Positions 12,071 through 24,167 of a DNA stretch of 64,000 nucleotides are shown here, one piece after another (the stretch's first letter is position 1; every line of letters starts with the position of its first letter). This DNA comes from Branchiostoma floridae. Lineage: Eukaryota > Chordata > Leptocardii > Amphioxiformes > Branchiostomatidae. Both the position numbers and the translations under genes were made by a program. The stretch lies in contig NC_049979.1 of NCBI RefSeq assembly GCF_000003815.2, positions 13,920,850-13,984,849 on the forward strand, given 5' to 3'. The notes below the pieces were generated by a model that was given only the letters and a program-made list of their open reading frames with translations, did not search any database and had not been told where the DNA came from.

Positions 12071-12892
12071 TCAGTCCAGAAGACGTTCGCGTCTTAGTGA
12101 TTTAGCTCCCGACCGTCTGTGTGTACTGTAAGTGACATCTTCACCCTCAGGCTTGCTGCTGGGAGCAGATGTAGGTGTCGGGGTGGCCGGGGAATCCCTT
12201 CCTGGGCCCGGAACGCCTGGCCGACAGTTTAGTCTATGTCTATATGGGTGTGCCGCGGACGGCCTATCGGGAGCTTTCATGTATTTTCTTAGCGCATCAA
12301 GCAGGGGATAGGTTACGAACTATATGCCTCTGTCTGTGACTGGGCCTTTAGAGCTTTACCGTTGTTCAGGTACATCTGGGTAATGACATAACATGAAGAA
12401 CAATGACCGGAAACCGTTATCACACCACAGGTGCCCTTGTCGGTGGAGCATGGATGACCAGCCTGACATGATTGAAGGAAGCCGCTAGCGGAAACACTTG
12501 TCTCTAGAAAATGACCCTCCAGATGACCGTCCGTTGGGAAGGACGTCCTCTGAACTGATAACACAACTCACGGTCTGTCCTTCGAATTCTGCAAACCAGT
12601 GATATTCCTTGGGCTGCTGTTTTGAGTCACAGGCCATAGACGAGAGACTGTTTCTAGGTCATGTCACTTTAGTCAAATCAACATGTTGGAGAACCACACA
12701 AACAGGCAAATATTTTTGTGTACTCAGTCTAAGTCTGCATCGCGTGGCAGCACCTCTGTACCTTGAAGGGAATTCCTGATAGTGATAGAGGACAGCTGCC
12801 GTGATACGAGATTTTAAAAAGTACACACAGAAGTATATCCTCTCTAACTGCGTACATCTGTTCGTCGTATACAAAGAACGAAAGACGAGCAC
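12071..12892 (-). pseudogene. Protein-like stretch on the minus strand broken by a stop and frame changes
   Basis: Successive minus-strand segments: RCRLRLSTQKYLPVCVV (to a TGA at 12659), MACDSKQQPKEYHWFAEFEG (12637-12485, stop TAG), an overlapping frame with QAGHPCSTDKGTCGVITV and CSSCYVITQMYLNNGKAL (to 12313), and YPLLDALRKYMKAPDRP down to KSLRRERLLD (TGA at 12071). They abut without obvious introns and the residue composition is protein-like. I do not recognise a family. It could be a frameshifted gene relic or chance. Confidence 0.25.
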
Positions 12893-14253
12893 ACGTTTAT
12901 GCCCAGGTATATTTCTCAGCTAATGTAGATTACTTTGCGAGGTGCAAACAACACGCCATTACTTTCCTTGGACAGAAAGTGTCACGTTAATTTTAGTACA
13001 ATTTTATCATTCGCTTTGCGTCATCACGTGTGAAGACTTCGTTTTTATCTTTCTTATCATGCAATGCACACCATTGTCGGTCACACGGTGCTTCCTGTCG
13101 TGACAGCGTGTACAATATACGTGTCATGCCATCCAATAATTTTTGCAGCCCATTGATGACATCGATCTTAATTAATTAATAAAATGACTTTGACTTAAGA
13201 AATGAAAAATTATTAATGTAAGCTCGTTTTCACTGAAAACAGACACGATCAGACACCAGTCACGCAAGGGAATGGAGATGGGATCGGGACGACTTGAAAG
13301 GCCGATGTCAAAACCTGCAAGGGCTTCAGTAGTTTTGTCGACTAACACAGAAAACGGTGTTAGGGCCATATTGCTCACAAAGTTGGAACGTGATCTATCC
13401 CAGATGGCCCCTTTTATGGAAAAACCTTCCATGATGAGATCACCATTACACGTAAAGGCTTAATATTCGTGCTGTGGGTCCGATAAAATTGTGCAACTGT
13501 AGTGCATGCGTACATTCTATTCTAACCGTGTACAATGTGACCTCAGAGAGAGAGAGAGAGTATACCTTGCATTTGTGCTCCACATCTTGCGTACAACGAC
13601 GTTTGGAAGGAGTCTATAATTTACCGATAATGTATTGCAAGGTTCTATCATAGGCACGACCCCCCAATCATTAGGGTTAGTTTGTACACATGTTCTCGAC
13701 TCGGTGTCATTCGCCTTTGACAAGACTGCTGTTCTTCATGTGCATACACAAGTTAGGGCGGGTCTACTGACCGTCGGGAAATGCGCGGGACCTCTGCCTA
13801 AACCGCAAAGCATCAAAACCGCACTTGAAAACACAGAAGCCCCATCAAAACCAGGAGGGCAACAACAATGTTTTTGTGGTTGCCCCTTAAATTCCATTCA
13901 GTTAGCCTATTGCTCGATACTTTAATAATGCATTGGTAGTGACTGCCAAGGCGTCTGTTAAACTGACCGTGACTTTCCTGTATAGGCTGCGGTCCGACTG
14001 AACGACCACAGAGCGGCAGAACGTAGATAGCTCAACCAAATTCATGGATGAAAAATATTTTTTACGTTTTGTGTGTCTTAGTCATAAATTTATATCTTGC
14101 TTCATATTTCACTTATGAAATTAAGGGTCACACAAATCCAATCTGGGTCGCAGTACGGTCCCACAGCGATCGCTTCCTAGTGGAAAGCGGGTCTTACCAA
14201 CACAACTCTCCTGACCGTGCGGAGGGAATTCTCACGTTCAATCTTGCGATGTT

Positions 14254-14670
14254 CTAGCTGTTTCTAAGAATGTTCATTAAGCCGCCAACTTTTAACAAAG
14301 ACTGCCTTCCAGTAATCCAGTCAAGCCGGTGTTTCATAGCCCAAGTCTTGTTGTAGTAGTCCTCAGGTATGATACGTAGTGTCTCATCCCAGATCTTGCT
14401 GTGTTCGTGTATTTTTGGATGGCACGTCAGCTCAGATAAATGAAATATCTTACTGCGTAGGAGGAAAGGTTGATTATTTAAGATCCCCAGTTTGTTCTTG
14501 GTGTTGCTTTTGTAACGAGTCCAACATAAACATTGTGAGTCCAGATTTACCGTGCGTGCGATGGGGAAATGAGAAGGACCCGAGCCAAGTCTCTTCTGTA
14601 GTGAGAGAGAAAACAGAGGGCGCATCTCAAGACTGGTGTGACCGTCTTGGTCAACAAACTCCCCGGTCAC
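14254..14670 (-). pseudogene. Possible relic related to cytochrome bc1 complex subunit 7 (UQCRB)
   Basis: A minus-strand frame contains KNKLGIL, then IHEHSKIWDETLRIIPEDYY and NKTWAMKHRLD. The spacing of I-x-E, a helix ending [LI]-P-E-x-x-Y-N, and K-x-x-LD resembles the KLGL...E-RLPE-x-YN...KRALD core of UQCRB. An extra ~22 residues interrupt the expected alignment and the frame ends soon after, with no C-terminal third. No ATG or intron evidence. Treat as a weak similarity. Confidence 0.25.
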
Positions 14671-15669
14671 GTCTGGGTAGGAATGTGGTCGGTTTCCTCT
14701 TTCTCAGTGACGTCGCGTCACAAGCTTAGATCTGCAAGACAGCTTCTGCTCAATTCTGACGCACATTCTTCGATTTTATTATTTTCTCAAGAGGCTGAAA
14801 GTTCGCACGTACCTCCGCCGCGGTGTCTGGGGCATGATATGTCCGTCTATATCGGGTGAACTTCGGGCACAAATCCGTGTTTTTCTTCCCTGTCTTCCCT
14901 GCCCACACGCTACCACTTACGGCTAATTGGTGCTAACTGTCCAATTTACAGTGACCCCAGCCTATGACTCATGCTGTTACTCGCTACTTGCAGTGTTTAA
15001 GTTCGCCCTAGTTAGCCGAGGAATGCCACGGCGAGCCACAACAATTTGCTGCTTGTTATATCCCATGGCTTATCCCGATGTGTACTTTCTCAAGCCTCGG
15101 TTCAGGCTTCTAGTGGTCACGTTGTTTTTGTTTGCATACCTGTTTCAGGAAATTTCGAAACTGAACATACTAACTTGACGGAAACCGAGTAGATTTGCAG
15201 AAAGTGCGTATGATACAACCACACGCGTTTGTACATCCTAGAATTTGGGTAAAGGTGACGGTGGACTTCCACGTCTGTCCAGAACAGACTACCTCAGTCC
15301 TGGATGAGACACGGATTACCGGGGATTTCCACAAGTTTACGGAGGTTCAGTTTGGCAGGCAGGCTTTGTTTTCGCTGCAGAAGTGGGTCTTCTTGGAACG
15401 GAGTTGTCATTCCTGACATTTTACCGAGTCTTCATCTATGTGATTTTCAGACTTCTGCCATAACAAAGGACATTTTCGTCTACAGATCCGTTTGGTTGGA
15501 ACTGTCTATATTAATGATACCAGTATCCATCGGTCTGCCAAAAATACAATCTTGTCACCAGAAAAAATGTTATCCGTCATTTTTAGTAGCGAATGCCGAT
15601 ATATTAGGGTTTATGTCGGGGAGGAAAATAAATGTTCATCGCAAGGCTCGCTCGAAAGGCCTATTGGAA

Positions 15670-16676
15670 ACTAGAGTTCGGCGACCTCATACCTCCATGA
15701 AAATTTAGAGCTTTCGCAAATTTCATGCAATTGACTAAGACACTAACATAATTTATGCATGGTGTTGTTCATCATTGACAAACGTACACATGTCACAATT
15801 ATAAAATTCCCATTATTGATCATGAAGCGGTTTTGCAATTTTTACATAAATTATTCAAATAAGTTCCTCATTACCATATTTGGTATCTGCTTATATTCCA
15901 CCTATCATAATTAACATGTGTTACATTTATTGAAGTCCAGTTATTGCAAACAATGGAATTATACAAAATCCTCATTAATTATGCAAATTAAGTCCTCACT
16001 TGCATAACATGTATATCATTATGAACATCTTTGCCTAAGGTACCCGCATGCCTAATATGATGCCAATCCGTCAATCCTTTCTGCAGTTATCCTCTTTGGA
16101 GTGTCTTGACAAAAACGCCCCTGCAGTTCCCAAATTAAATGTTAGAGGGCTGAAACTTGCCCCACTTTGTCATGACACTGAACGCTATCTACCACCCAAA
16201 TTTCAAGACCATATCACGTCCAAGACAAGAGATACATAGAAAAAACTGCTATGATTTAATGTTGTCATTAATTATGCAAATGTGCTCCTATTTTGCATAA
16301 TTAGTATTTCATTTTGTACAACATTGTCTGAGGTACCTACATACCAAAAATTATGAAAATTCGTTGTTCCCTTCTTGAGTTATCCTCTTCAGAAGTTTTT
16401 GACAAAAATGTCCCTGCTATCCCAAAACTAGACGCTAGGGGGCCCAAACTTATGTCACTTCTTCCTAAGCGCAAGAGCTATCTAATACTCAAAAATCGTG
16501 ACCATAGCATGTTCAGAACACCGAAATAGCAAAACCGGAAGTTGCGCTGCAGTACTAAGGGGAGCCGCTAGGGGGCCCAAAATCTAATCATTTCCAGCTT
16601 TCATCACACCCTACCAACACACCAAGTATGAAACCAATCCACCCAACCATTCTTGAGTTATCTTGTTTACACACAG

Positions 16677-16709
<33 letters not shown>

Positions 16710-16755
16710 AACGCGGGGTAAAATATAACCTCCATGACATTTCATGGAGGTAATT
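15670..16755. mobile_element. Repeat element with ~295-bp internal tandem units and an inverted end
   Basis: It opens near AGAGTTCGGCGACCTCATAC with CCTCCATGAAA and closes at TTTCATGGAGGT (16738-16750), so the ends are inverted. Inside, two diverged units carry TTATGCAAAT followed by TTTTGCATAA, the ACCAAAAATTATGAAAAT segment and CTTGAGTTATCCTCTT. A (CA)n tract precedes the right end. No open frame of note. Partial relatives occur at 17221-17760, 19405-19720, 20845-21010 and 47365-47596. Confidence 0.6.
16669..16707. repeat. (CA)n microsatellite
   Basis: Alternating AC with one G interruption near the right end of the repeat element. Confidence 0.9.
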
Positions 16756-17220
16756 ACACAATATTGAATGAATGAATATTACATATAAAGCATTGCCGAC
16801 TGATTGTCCGCGTCTACTTTGAAGCGTGTTCCGATACATTTCACTCAACTGTGTTTCTTAAGGCTACAGCAAGTAAATTCTATGAAGGACAACCTCTGCA
16901 GACTGCAAAAATGAGACAGGGCAATAAAAGAGTAAAAAAAAGACGACAAGATGGCTATCTTCAAAATAAACACCAAAAACGTTGCAACAAGAATCAAGGT
17001 GACAAAATATATCATCACAACCAACAAGACATTCATCCTGTATTCAAGAAGCGCACTAGTGTAGAAAAATCGATGTACTCATATACTGGTATCACCTCCA
17101 CTCATGGCGTCCATATTGGTGCCACTTTTACAACTATCCACAAGTTTCACTTTTTCTACTACAGTCATGGATACCTTTCTAGTGTCACTTCTACAATTAC
17201 AATTAAAACAAGTCCATAGC

Positions 17221-17760
17221 ATGTCTTGGACAAGAGATACATTGCAAAAACTGCTATAATAGAATATACTCATTGATTATGCAAATGTTCTCCTATTTTG
17301 CAAAATAAGTATTTCATCTTGTACAACATTGTCTTAGGTACGTACATACCAAAAATCATGAAAATCCGCTGTTCCCTTCTTTAGTTATCCTCTTCAGAAG
17401 TTTTGGACAAAAATGCCCCTGCTGTCCCAATCCTAGTTGCTAGATAGCCCAAACTTATGTCACTTATTCCTCAGCACAATAGCTATCCAGCACCCCAAAA
17501 TCGCAACCATATCATGTCCGGTACAAGAGATACATTAAAAAAACTGTTATGATAGAATAAGCTCATTAATTATGCAAATGTAATCTAATTTTGCATGATT
17601 AGTATCTTATCTTGTATAACATTGTCCAAGGTACCTACATACCAAAAATCATGAAAATTCATTGTTTCCTTCTTGAGTTATCCACTTCAGAAGTTTTTGA
17701 CAAAAATGCCTCTGCTATCCCAAAACTAGACGCTAGGGGGCCCAAACTGGAACATGTTGT
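17221..17760. repeat. Two further ~295-bp tandem units of the same repeat family
   Basis: Both units begin GACAAGAGATACATT-like, then carry ATTATGCAAATG at 17277 and 17571 (294 bp apart), CATACCAAAAATCATGAAAA and AGTTATCC. The second breaks off after CTAGGGGGCCCAAACT. Confidence 0.7.
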
Positions 17761-19404
17761 ATCAATCTGTATATATCATGAAGAAAAGACGTCAGTCTAG
17801 ACTAAATCAAGATAAACTCAACAAATACTTTTCCAGCATTGCCGGATCGTCTGCTGCTGCCTCCCATGACATCTGCTCCAAGGGAAACACGCTAACCTTA
17901 CCACTACAAACACCAACTTAATCATGTCTTGACTGGAGCTATCTTATAGCCCTACCAAAACATCGAGAACGACATCTGCCGGAAAGTGTCAGACTTCTGA
18001 CTCGGAAAGAAACATCGAAAATAAAACAGGTCAGGTGCGTACATATGAAGCCGTTGCGGTGTCCACTGCATCTTCGGCATTACGCGTTTAATCCTTAAGA
18101 TAATTTCTTGGACCAAAAAACGAAACTGACCTGATCTCTCCTTTTCTGGACCAAGAACCACACTACCGACAAGCTCAACCCTACGATCATGATAAAAATG
18201 TCGCGAGCCACCTTTACGTGTTCCCCATCGACTTACATGTTTATGGTTATAAGTTCACGTGCCTAAAAACTATTTCCTCTACATGATATTCCTATGTAGA
18301 TCCACCCCAAGGACGATGTGTAAGAGTCGTTTTAGGCCACTAGCCGTGTTGAATTGATGATATGTGAAGAAGAAATCGGCTGGGACCTTGGTATAAATAT
18401 GTATGACCTTTTGTGCCCTTCGAAAGGAGATGGGCGTTCATTTGTCAATCATGAACGAGTATCTGACATTTTTAAAGAAATAAAATATTCAATTTGTATA
18501 CATAGTCGTTGTTGTCACTTGTTTCCTGTGGCAGCTAGCCTCCGGGCCACATGTTGGGAGTACGAAGTTCACGTGGCCTTCGTCCCCACGAACCGCTACA
18601 CGTACACTGAACACCAGATTATGTCATGTTCTGATCATTAGGGATGTTCTGATTGGTTCCTGACAAATTCATTCTTGTCAATGGCAAAAAAGAAACGTTA
18701 CGGATAGCTTCGGCCTTCTTAGAATGGACCATATGGAATCATTGCCTTGCACCAGAAAGGGCTTACTAATCTCAACTTCCTTACAATATGGCCGAAATGC
18801 CATTCTAAAGGCGCTTGTTTAGGATTGCAAATAAAATGTGCGAAATGCGTCAGCAGGCTGTCTAGGTAAAACTCGCTATGAGGCAACAACAGACTTAGAT
18901 TGTACCGAAGCCTCCGAAAAAAAGTTTAGTAGAAAATCCCTTCGTCTGGAGAACACATCCATGGTTATGAAACCATCTGAGCTGTACTGCATGTGCACCG
19001 CTATCGAATGTTTCAGCTTCGTGTCCCTTTACTTTACTCACACGCGCACAGAGCTGTTGCGTCAAGACTGAAAACTTCGTGCCAAAGTTTGGCACCAGGG
19101 TCCTGACAGACATGCTCCACACGTGAGGAACCATGTCTGGTCACCGGCTGTGTTTGTGATCATGTATCAGTTCCCTGACCTGGAGAGGTTGAAGTTTAAG
19201 TCTCAGTTCATCCAGTCAAACGTAATCATTTAAGGTCGACTGGATGATGTAATAATCTTTAAACAGGTGACATGATCCTTACGTGCAACCATTCTTTGTT
19301 AGGAAAACTGGAAATTTTGACACAAGGCGAAGTCTTTTCCTTCCTACTGTATTGACCTCACCTATACGACGAGCTACAGTTTGAAAATAATCGAAAGACA
19401 ATAA

Positions 19405-19720
19405 CCACAAATCATGAATATCCGTCAATCACTTCTTGAGTTATTCTCTTTCAAATATGGGCCGAAATCTACACCACTTACTTTCTGCCCCATGAGCTAT
19501 CTACCACTATTCTATTAAGACCGGAGGTTCAGTACCATGGAAAGCCGCTAAGAGGCCCATTATCAAACATGACCTTTGTTTTCCCTAACCTTACACACCC
19601 ATTATTACCAAAACCATACAGATACAACTACAGATTTGATTCTTAAGTTAAACTGGCAACAGACAGGCACACATACACGAACAACCCGCGGCGAAAACAT
19701 AACCTTCTTGGCGAAGGTTA
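19405..19720. repeat. Diverged partial copy of the 15.7-kb repeat family
   Basis: Shares AATCATGAATATCCGTCAAT, CTTCTTGAGTTATTCTC and GCCGCTAAGAGGCCC with the main copy. It ends in an inverted hairpin AACCTTCTTGGCGAAGGTT. Confidence 0.5.
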
Positions 19721-20472
19721 CGACGACAGGGAAGTGTCACACAAGATGCTGGCAAGCCGGATAATGAACCCATAATTGTTGTTGCTGTCAGCTCTAATTG
19801 GCACTGACGAATTTGTGGGAGATGAGTTTTCTTCAATGACCTTGTAGACCGCCTCGCCCAGTTGACAGCAGCACTTCCGATGCTGGGGTTATAGGGTCAC
19901 TTTAATGGTGATGTTTACCTACGTCTGACAGCCACTACATTCCCTGGGAGTTCCAGAACCAAAGTGTTTGTGGTGCTAGCCAGTTTTAGCAACGCGCTGT
20001 CCTTTTGGATTCTTCAGATGTAGACGGACGGAATTTACGAGAGATGGCCGGTTTACGGCAGAGTCATCTTACTGCTGGGTCACGATGATCGATCATTGTC
20101 CAATACTCAACAGTTCAGCAGGAAAAGTTGACAGGTGATTTATGTCATAACAAATGTAACATTAACTCGTAGAAACACCTTTTTAAGTCAAAGCTCTTAA
20201 GGAAAAATAAGACAAGATATCGTCTACCTTAATTGTGGAGCCACAAAACAAATGTTCGACAATCATTTCCAGTGTTACTGTAGGAAACATTCTTTCCATA
20301 CCTATAACGCCATCTAGCATGGTGGAGTTAAAAAGCAGCTGACACGCCTTGTGTACCTTAAGATTCCTGTGTCAATGTAACACATACATATGTATCTTAG
20401 GAAATTATGTAATTATACACACAGGTTGATCCCGCAAAGCGAAGGGCAAGGAAGGACACAATAACAACGGTG

Positions 20473-20478
20473 TTTATT
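20473..20478 (-). promoter_or_regulatory. Poly(A) signal AATAAA of the single-domain cystatin gene
   Basis: AATAAA on the minus strand 127 nt after the stop codon at 20605, giving a short 3' UTR. An upstream ATTAAA variant is also present. Confidence 0.5.
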
Positions 20479-20604
20479 GCTTTTGCTTTAATCAGAACAT
20501 GTCCAGACATTGCAAATTTTGTGAAATCTCCAAGCAGATATTGTAAGGCAAACCTCTCGGCTATCTACACGATATCTTTTCCTGCCCAGACCCAGAAGCG
20601 GTGC

Positions 20605-21723
20605 TCAACCCGTGATGGGGAGGGTGCTCAGGTCTGCGCGGCAGCGGACGAAGTTGACCTCCCGCCGGACGTTCTGATCGTCCTCGATGACATTGCCGGA
20701 GCCTTCTACCTCCAACGTCACAGCGTTGTGTTGGACAATCTCAGAGGAGCACATCAGGTTCTGCAGACAGTTCGTGTTAAAATGCAAAATTGAGTAGTAA
20801 GACGAATGTTCGTAGGCATGTCTTGAAATAATGCTACATCTAACAAGAGTTCGGAAACTTCATACCTCCGTGAAATATCTAAAGCCTTTTTTAATCTTAT
20901 ACAGATGTTGTCTTTATTATTTACATAATCCATGCATGGTGAAGTTCATGTCACAGGTGTGAAATTCCTTTCATTTACCACTAAATAAAATTGTGGAATT
21001 TTGCAAAAGTATGCTCTAGATGCAAATAATACATATAAGGAAGTCTTCTTATAGAAAACACTGGAATCAACAATGCCTATGGTCCCCACTTTTAAGAACA
21101 GTGCAATGATAAGGAAACAGGCAATAACCTTGTTTAAGTTCCAATAAGTACGTAAAGATAGAAGTTATCACTTACCCTGCCGTGGTCGCTCACAACACAT
21201 TTCTCCTCGGCCTCCACCGCGGGCATCAGCGGGTCGTTACGGCAGTCGGACAGGCCCAGCCTGATGTCAAACTTCTGGTAGGTCAGCTCAGTTTGGGGGG
21301 ACTGGAATGGTTTGGAGCAATTGCAAGATCGTCGGAATGAATACCGAAGTAAAGAACCGACACACAGAGTTTTAATCGTATCATTCATGTTTCTTTGCAA
21401 AATGGTGACACTGACGGTAATGTCAGCGTGATGTAGTTGTGCCATACATGTCGTGTGAAATACGGGTATTTTAGTGAATGAACATGGAAAGTTGTGCGAA
21501 AGGATCCGAAGCACAGCACGACTGGACTACAACACATTCTACTCATATCTTTGTCCCTTACTTCAGCTGAGCGGATGACCTCCTCCAGCACATAGAGGTT
21601 CGGCAGCCTGCTGTTGGCGTTAATGATGTCCACCACGTGGAAGACGGAGAACCTGATCCCGGCGGGGTAGTCAGCTCCTGCCGCCAGGGAGAGCAGCCCC
21701 AAAACACACACCAGGCCCAGCAT
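20605..21723 (-). CDS. Single-domain secreted cystatin-like protein (3 exons, 147 aa)
   Basis: Exons 21723-21562, 21301-21176 and 20760-20605, all GT/AG and phase 0. ATG 21723 starts a signal peptide (MLGLVCVLGLLSLAAGA). One cystatin domain follows: helix-like VFHVVDIINANSRLPN, strand VLEEVIRSAE, then LTYQKFDIRLGLSDC. Four cysteines (SDC, EKC, LMC, VRC) give the two family disulfides. Introns sit at the two canonical type-2 cystatin positions. The QxVxG first hairpin is missing: around the first junction the residues are RSAE|SPQTELT, one residue shorter than in its neighbours. Canonical papain-family protease inhibition is therefore doubtful. The extracellular location is inferred from the signal peptide. 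Its best local relative is the three-domain gene at 24168-26789. Confidence 0.8.
20845..21010. repeat. Partial left end of the same repeat family
   Basis: AGAGTTCGGAAACTTCATAC, then CCTCCGTGAAATATCTAAAG, and further on ATCCATGCATGGTG, parallel the left end of the element at 15670. It sits between the second and third exons of the single-domain cystatin gene, i.e. in its intron. Confidence 0.5.
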
Positions 21724-24167
21724 CGTGTAGCTTCAAATGGTACAGGTGTGCCGTGCTTCACTGCTGTTGTTATACCTGTACCTGCAGGGAAAACCGGAAT
21801 GATTTGCCTGGTAAACATCACTCAGCCTTCAATTTTCTGGAAGATAGCTGATAACACGACTGCATGAAAAGTTAGCAATTTTAAAAAGTGCTATATTTAG
21901 TTTGACAAATTTTCTATGTTCTTAAATCAACTTTTAATTGTGTCATGCAAAAACAATTGCCCAACTCACGTGGGCTTAAACTTGGAAACTACCTAAATGA
22001 TACTATGAAGGGAGATCAGAATTGACAAATGACAAATAAATTTGTGTGTGCAACTTGTGTGTGCGACTGAAGATACCCCAAAAACGTTACCCAACACCTA
22101 CCCAGACCTAGTATTCGTGAATTTTGGGTTTGGAATATCCCGTGCAAATAGTAAGGTTACATGTTTACTAAGTGTATCGGCATTACTGGATATGACCTAG
22201 TATAGCCACGTATGGCCATGTGTAGAATACATATATTGCATATACTAGTACATTCCAAAGCCCCTATAGATAGTATACATTGTAGATAGCCATTGCCCGG
22301 GCTTGAAGCTTCCTGGTGACTGTGGACACATCCTGAGGTAGAGATAAGTTATCTGTGTAGTTATGGTTATCTATAGCGGTAATGACGTAAGTAGTGAGAA
22401 ACTGGCCAGCTGGTATTGAATCATCACGTCACGTCTTTACTGTGGGTCATGTTTATCTAAAACTGCCATATTATTCACCATTTTGGACGCGCTCTTAGAT
22501 GATTGGAACTAGTGTATACTAGCTATAGTTTCATACAGTTAAGATGTAGGAAATTATGGCCATGGAATATGAAAGTTGTTTTCCTCTGACACTCATACAA
22601 AGATGAAATTAATCTATTTGACGTGAAAGTGATCGATGAAAACATCTAGTAGTAGTAAATATCAATAGTAAGGTCGTATGATGGGGATATATTTCTGTTT
22701 TTAAGTAGCTGATCGAACTGCATTCTTACGACACGAGAAGAGCAATATTTGAGTGAGTCCTGTGATGATGTCACAACTCTTGACACAATCGTGCCTGTGA
22801 CAAGGGTAATGTCGACAGTAACCGAAAATACGTTTTCAATTTGGCATCAATCAGTGGGTTGGTCGACTCATTTCAATATGGCTGTTGTGCCACCGTGGTT
22901 GAGCTGTTGTGCAAAAGGGTGCCAAAGGTCACAGGATGGAGTAAATGCCTACAAACGACTCATACAGCTGTTAATGTTTTGGTCTGGCGACGTTGCAGTT
23001 AAGATAGGCAACATTTGCTTTAAAAAAAGTAAAGGTTCCGTCAACAGCCGCAAAACCAGACAACCGAAACGTTGCGGGTTATGACGGAAGCCCGTTCAGC
23101 TGCCGTGTTGTGGTGGATTTTCCATCATTGGCCGTCGTGCAGATCGGCTTCCGGAGTGGGTGTGTTTTGTAAGTCTGTGCATCCTACAGTCACGTCGCTC
23201 CTATCTAATTGAACATGTCACATTGACCGTGTTGGCGGTGGTCACCGCTTCTATTTCATAACTTGATCAATGGACAGATTAAAGGGGCTAGATGAGAGAC
23301 AACACCAACTAATCCCACCGAGTTTGCCTAATCGTTCTTGCGCTTTAAAGACGAAATTATTTCAAACTGTTAGTTCTACGATCGCGAAAGAAAAAAAAAC
23401 TGTCTGAAGACGCCACCAAATTCCACCCAAATTTCTCCACGTTCACTGATAAAAACAAAACAATTCTCCTTCTAACATTACAAAAGCCACACATAATAGA
23501 AAATGTCGGATCATTCGTCTTCTACTGTCTTCGGAAAAGAAGTCGAAGCCAAAAACCCAAAATTCTAGAATTAGCTTTAAACTAGATACCTGCAATATTG
23601 TACATTGTTTGCATCATTTCACGTTACCTGCAATTAGCCCACGGACAAGAATTTGCAATTAAGTTTCTATATACGCCTAAAACTCGACCGGCCATAATAC
23701 CGCAACGTCAGAGAAATACATGAATTCAAAGTTATTTAAAGGAAAGTACCAATGTAGTATCAGCAATTCAGCAATCAACAATACAGATATTCAAGTGTTC
23801 AGGACAATCTCTGTAACGTTTTATTTTATTTTTTTGATTTGGCGGTATGGTGGCACCTGATGGAATTATGAGAGTTGGTGTTACCTATAAGAAAGCGCGC
23901 GGAGAAATTCTATTTCTAGCTTTGCCACATTCATTCAGAGATAGTGTTATAATGTAGCAAAGAAAAGTTTCCACTGCCCTGCTATAAAATCATGATTTTG
24001 GAAATCATCGTTCCAATACGATGGCTTGAGGCTAGATCCATATTACATACAGATGTTGAGATATCATATGTGAGATGTCATTGCAACGTTACATATATCT
24101 CCAATTAAATACAAGGCAATATCAGCCGACAATGTGTTTATTCCGTGGTAAGTCTGTGGCTGTCTGC
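21724..24167. other. Spacer between two cystatin genes
   Basis: 2.4 kb without a supported gene. A GTATAA box lies about 50 nt upstream of the ATG at 21723 (minus strand) and may be a TATA element. The remainder shows no clear structure. Confidence 0.4.
24137..24142 (-). promoter_or_regulatory. Poly(A) signal AATAAA of the three-cystatin gene
   Basis: AATAAA lies 26 nt past the stop at 24168 on the minus strand (GGAATAAACACA), implying a very short 3' UTR. Confidence 0.55.

Larger units (their letters stand above)
11064..20604. other. Intergenic region between the repeat-bearing and single-domain cystatin genes
   Basis: Holds the repeat family copies at 15.7-17.8 and 19.4 kb, the two weak relics at 12.1-12.9 and 14.3-14.7 kb, and otherwise no credible gene. 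I searched for further cystatin-type exons (123-nt, phase 0, SDC and CPV motifs) and saw none. Confidence 0.5.

Noticed and set aside
18354..18641. Plus-strand 95-residue frame
   Set aside because: No recognisable domain and atypical composition; isolated between repeats.
22749..23084. Plus-strand 111-residue frame
   Set aside because: No motif, no promoter or splice context; length is compatible with chance in this composition.
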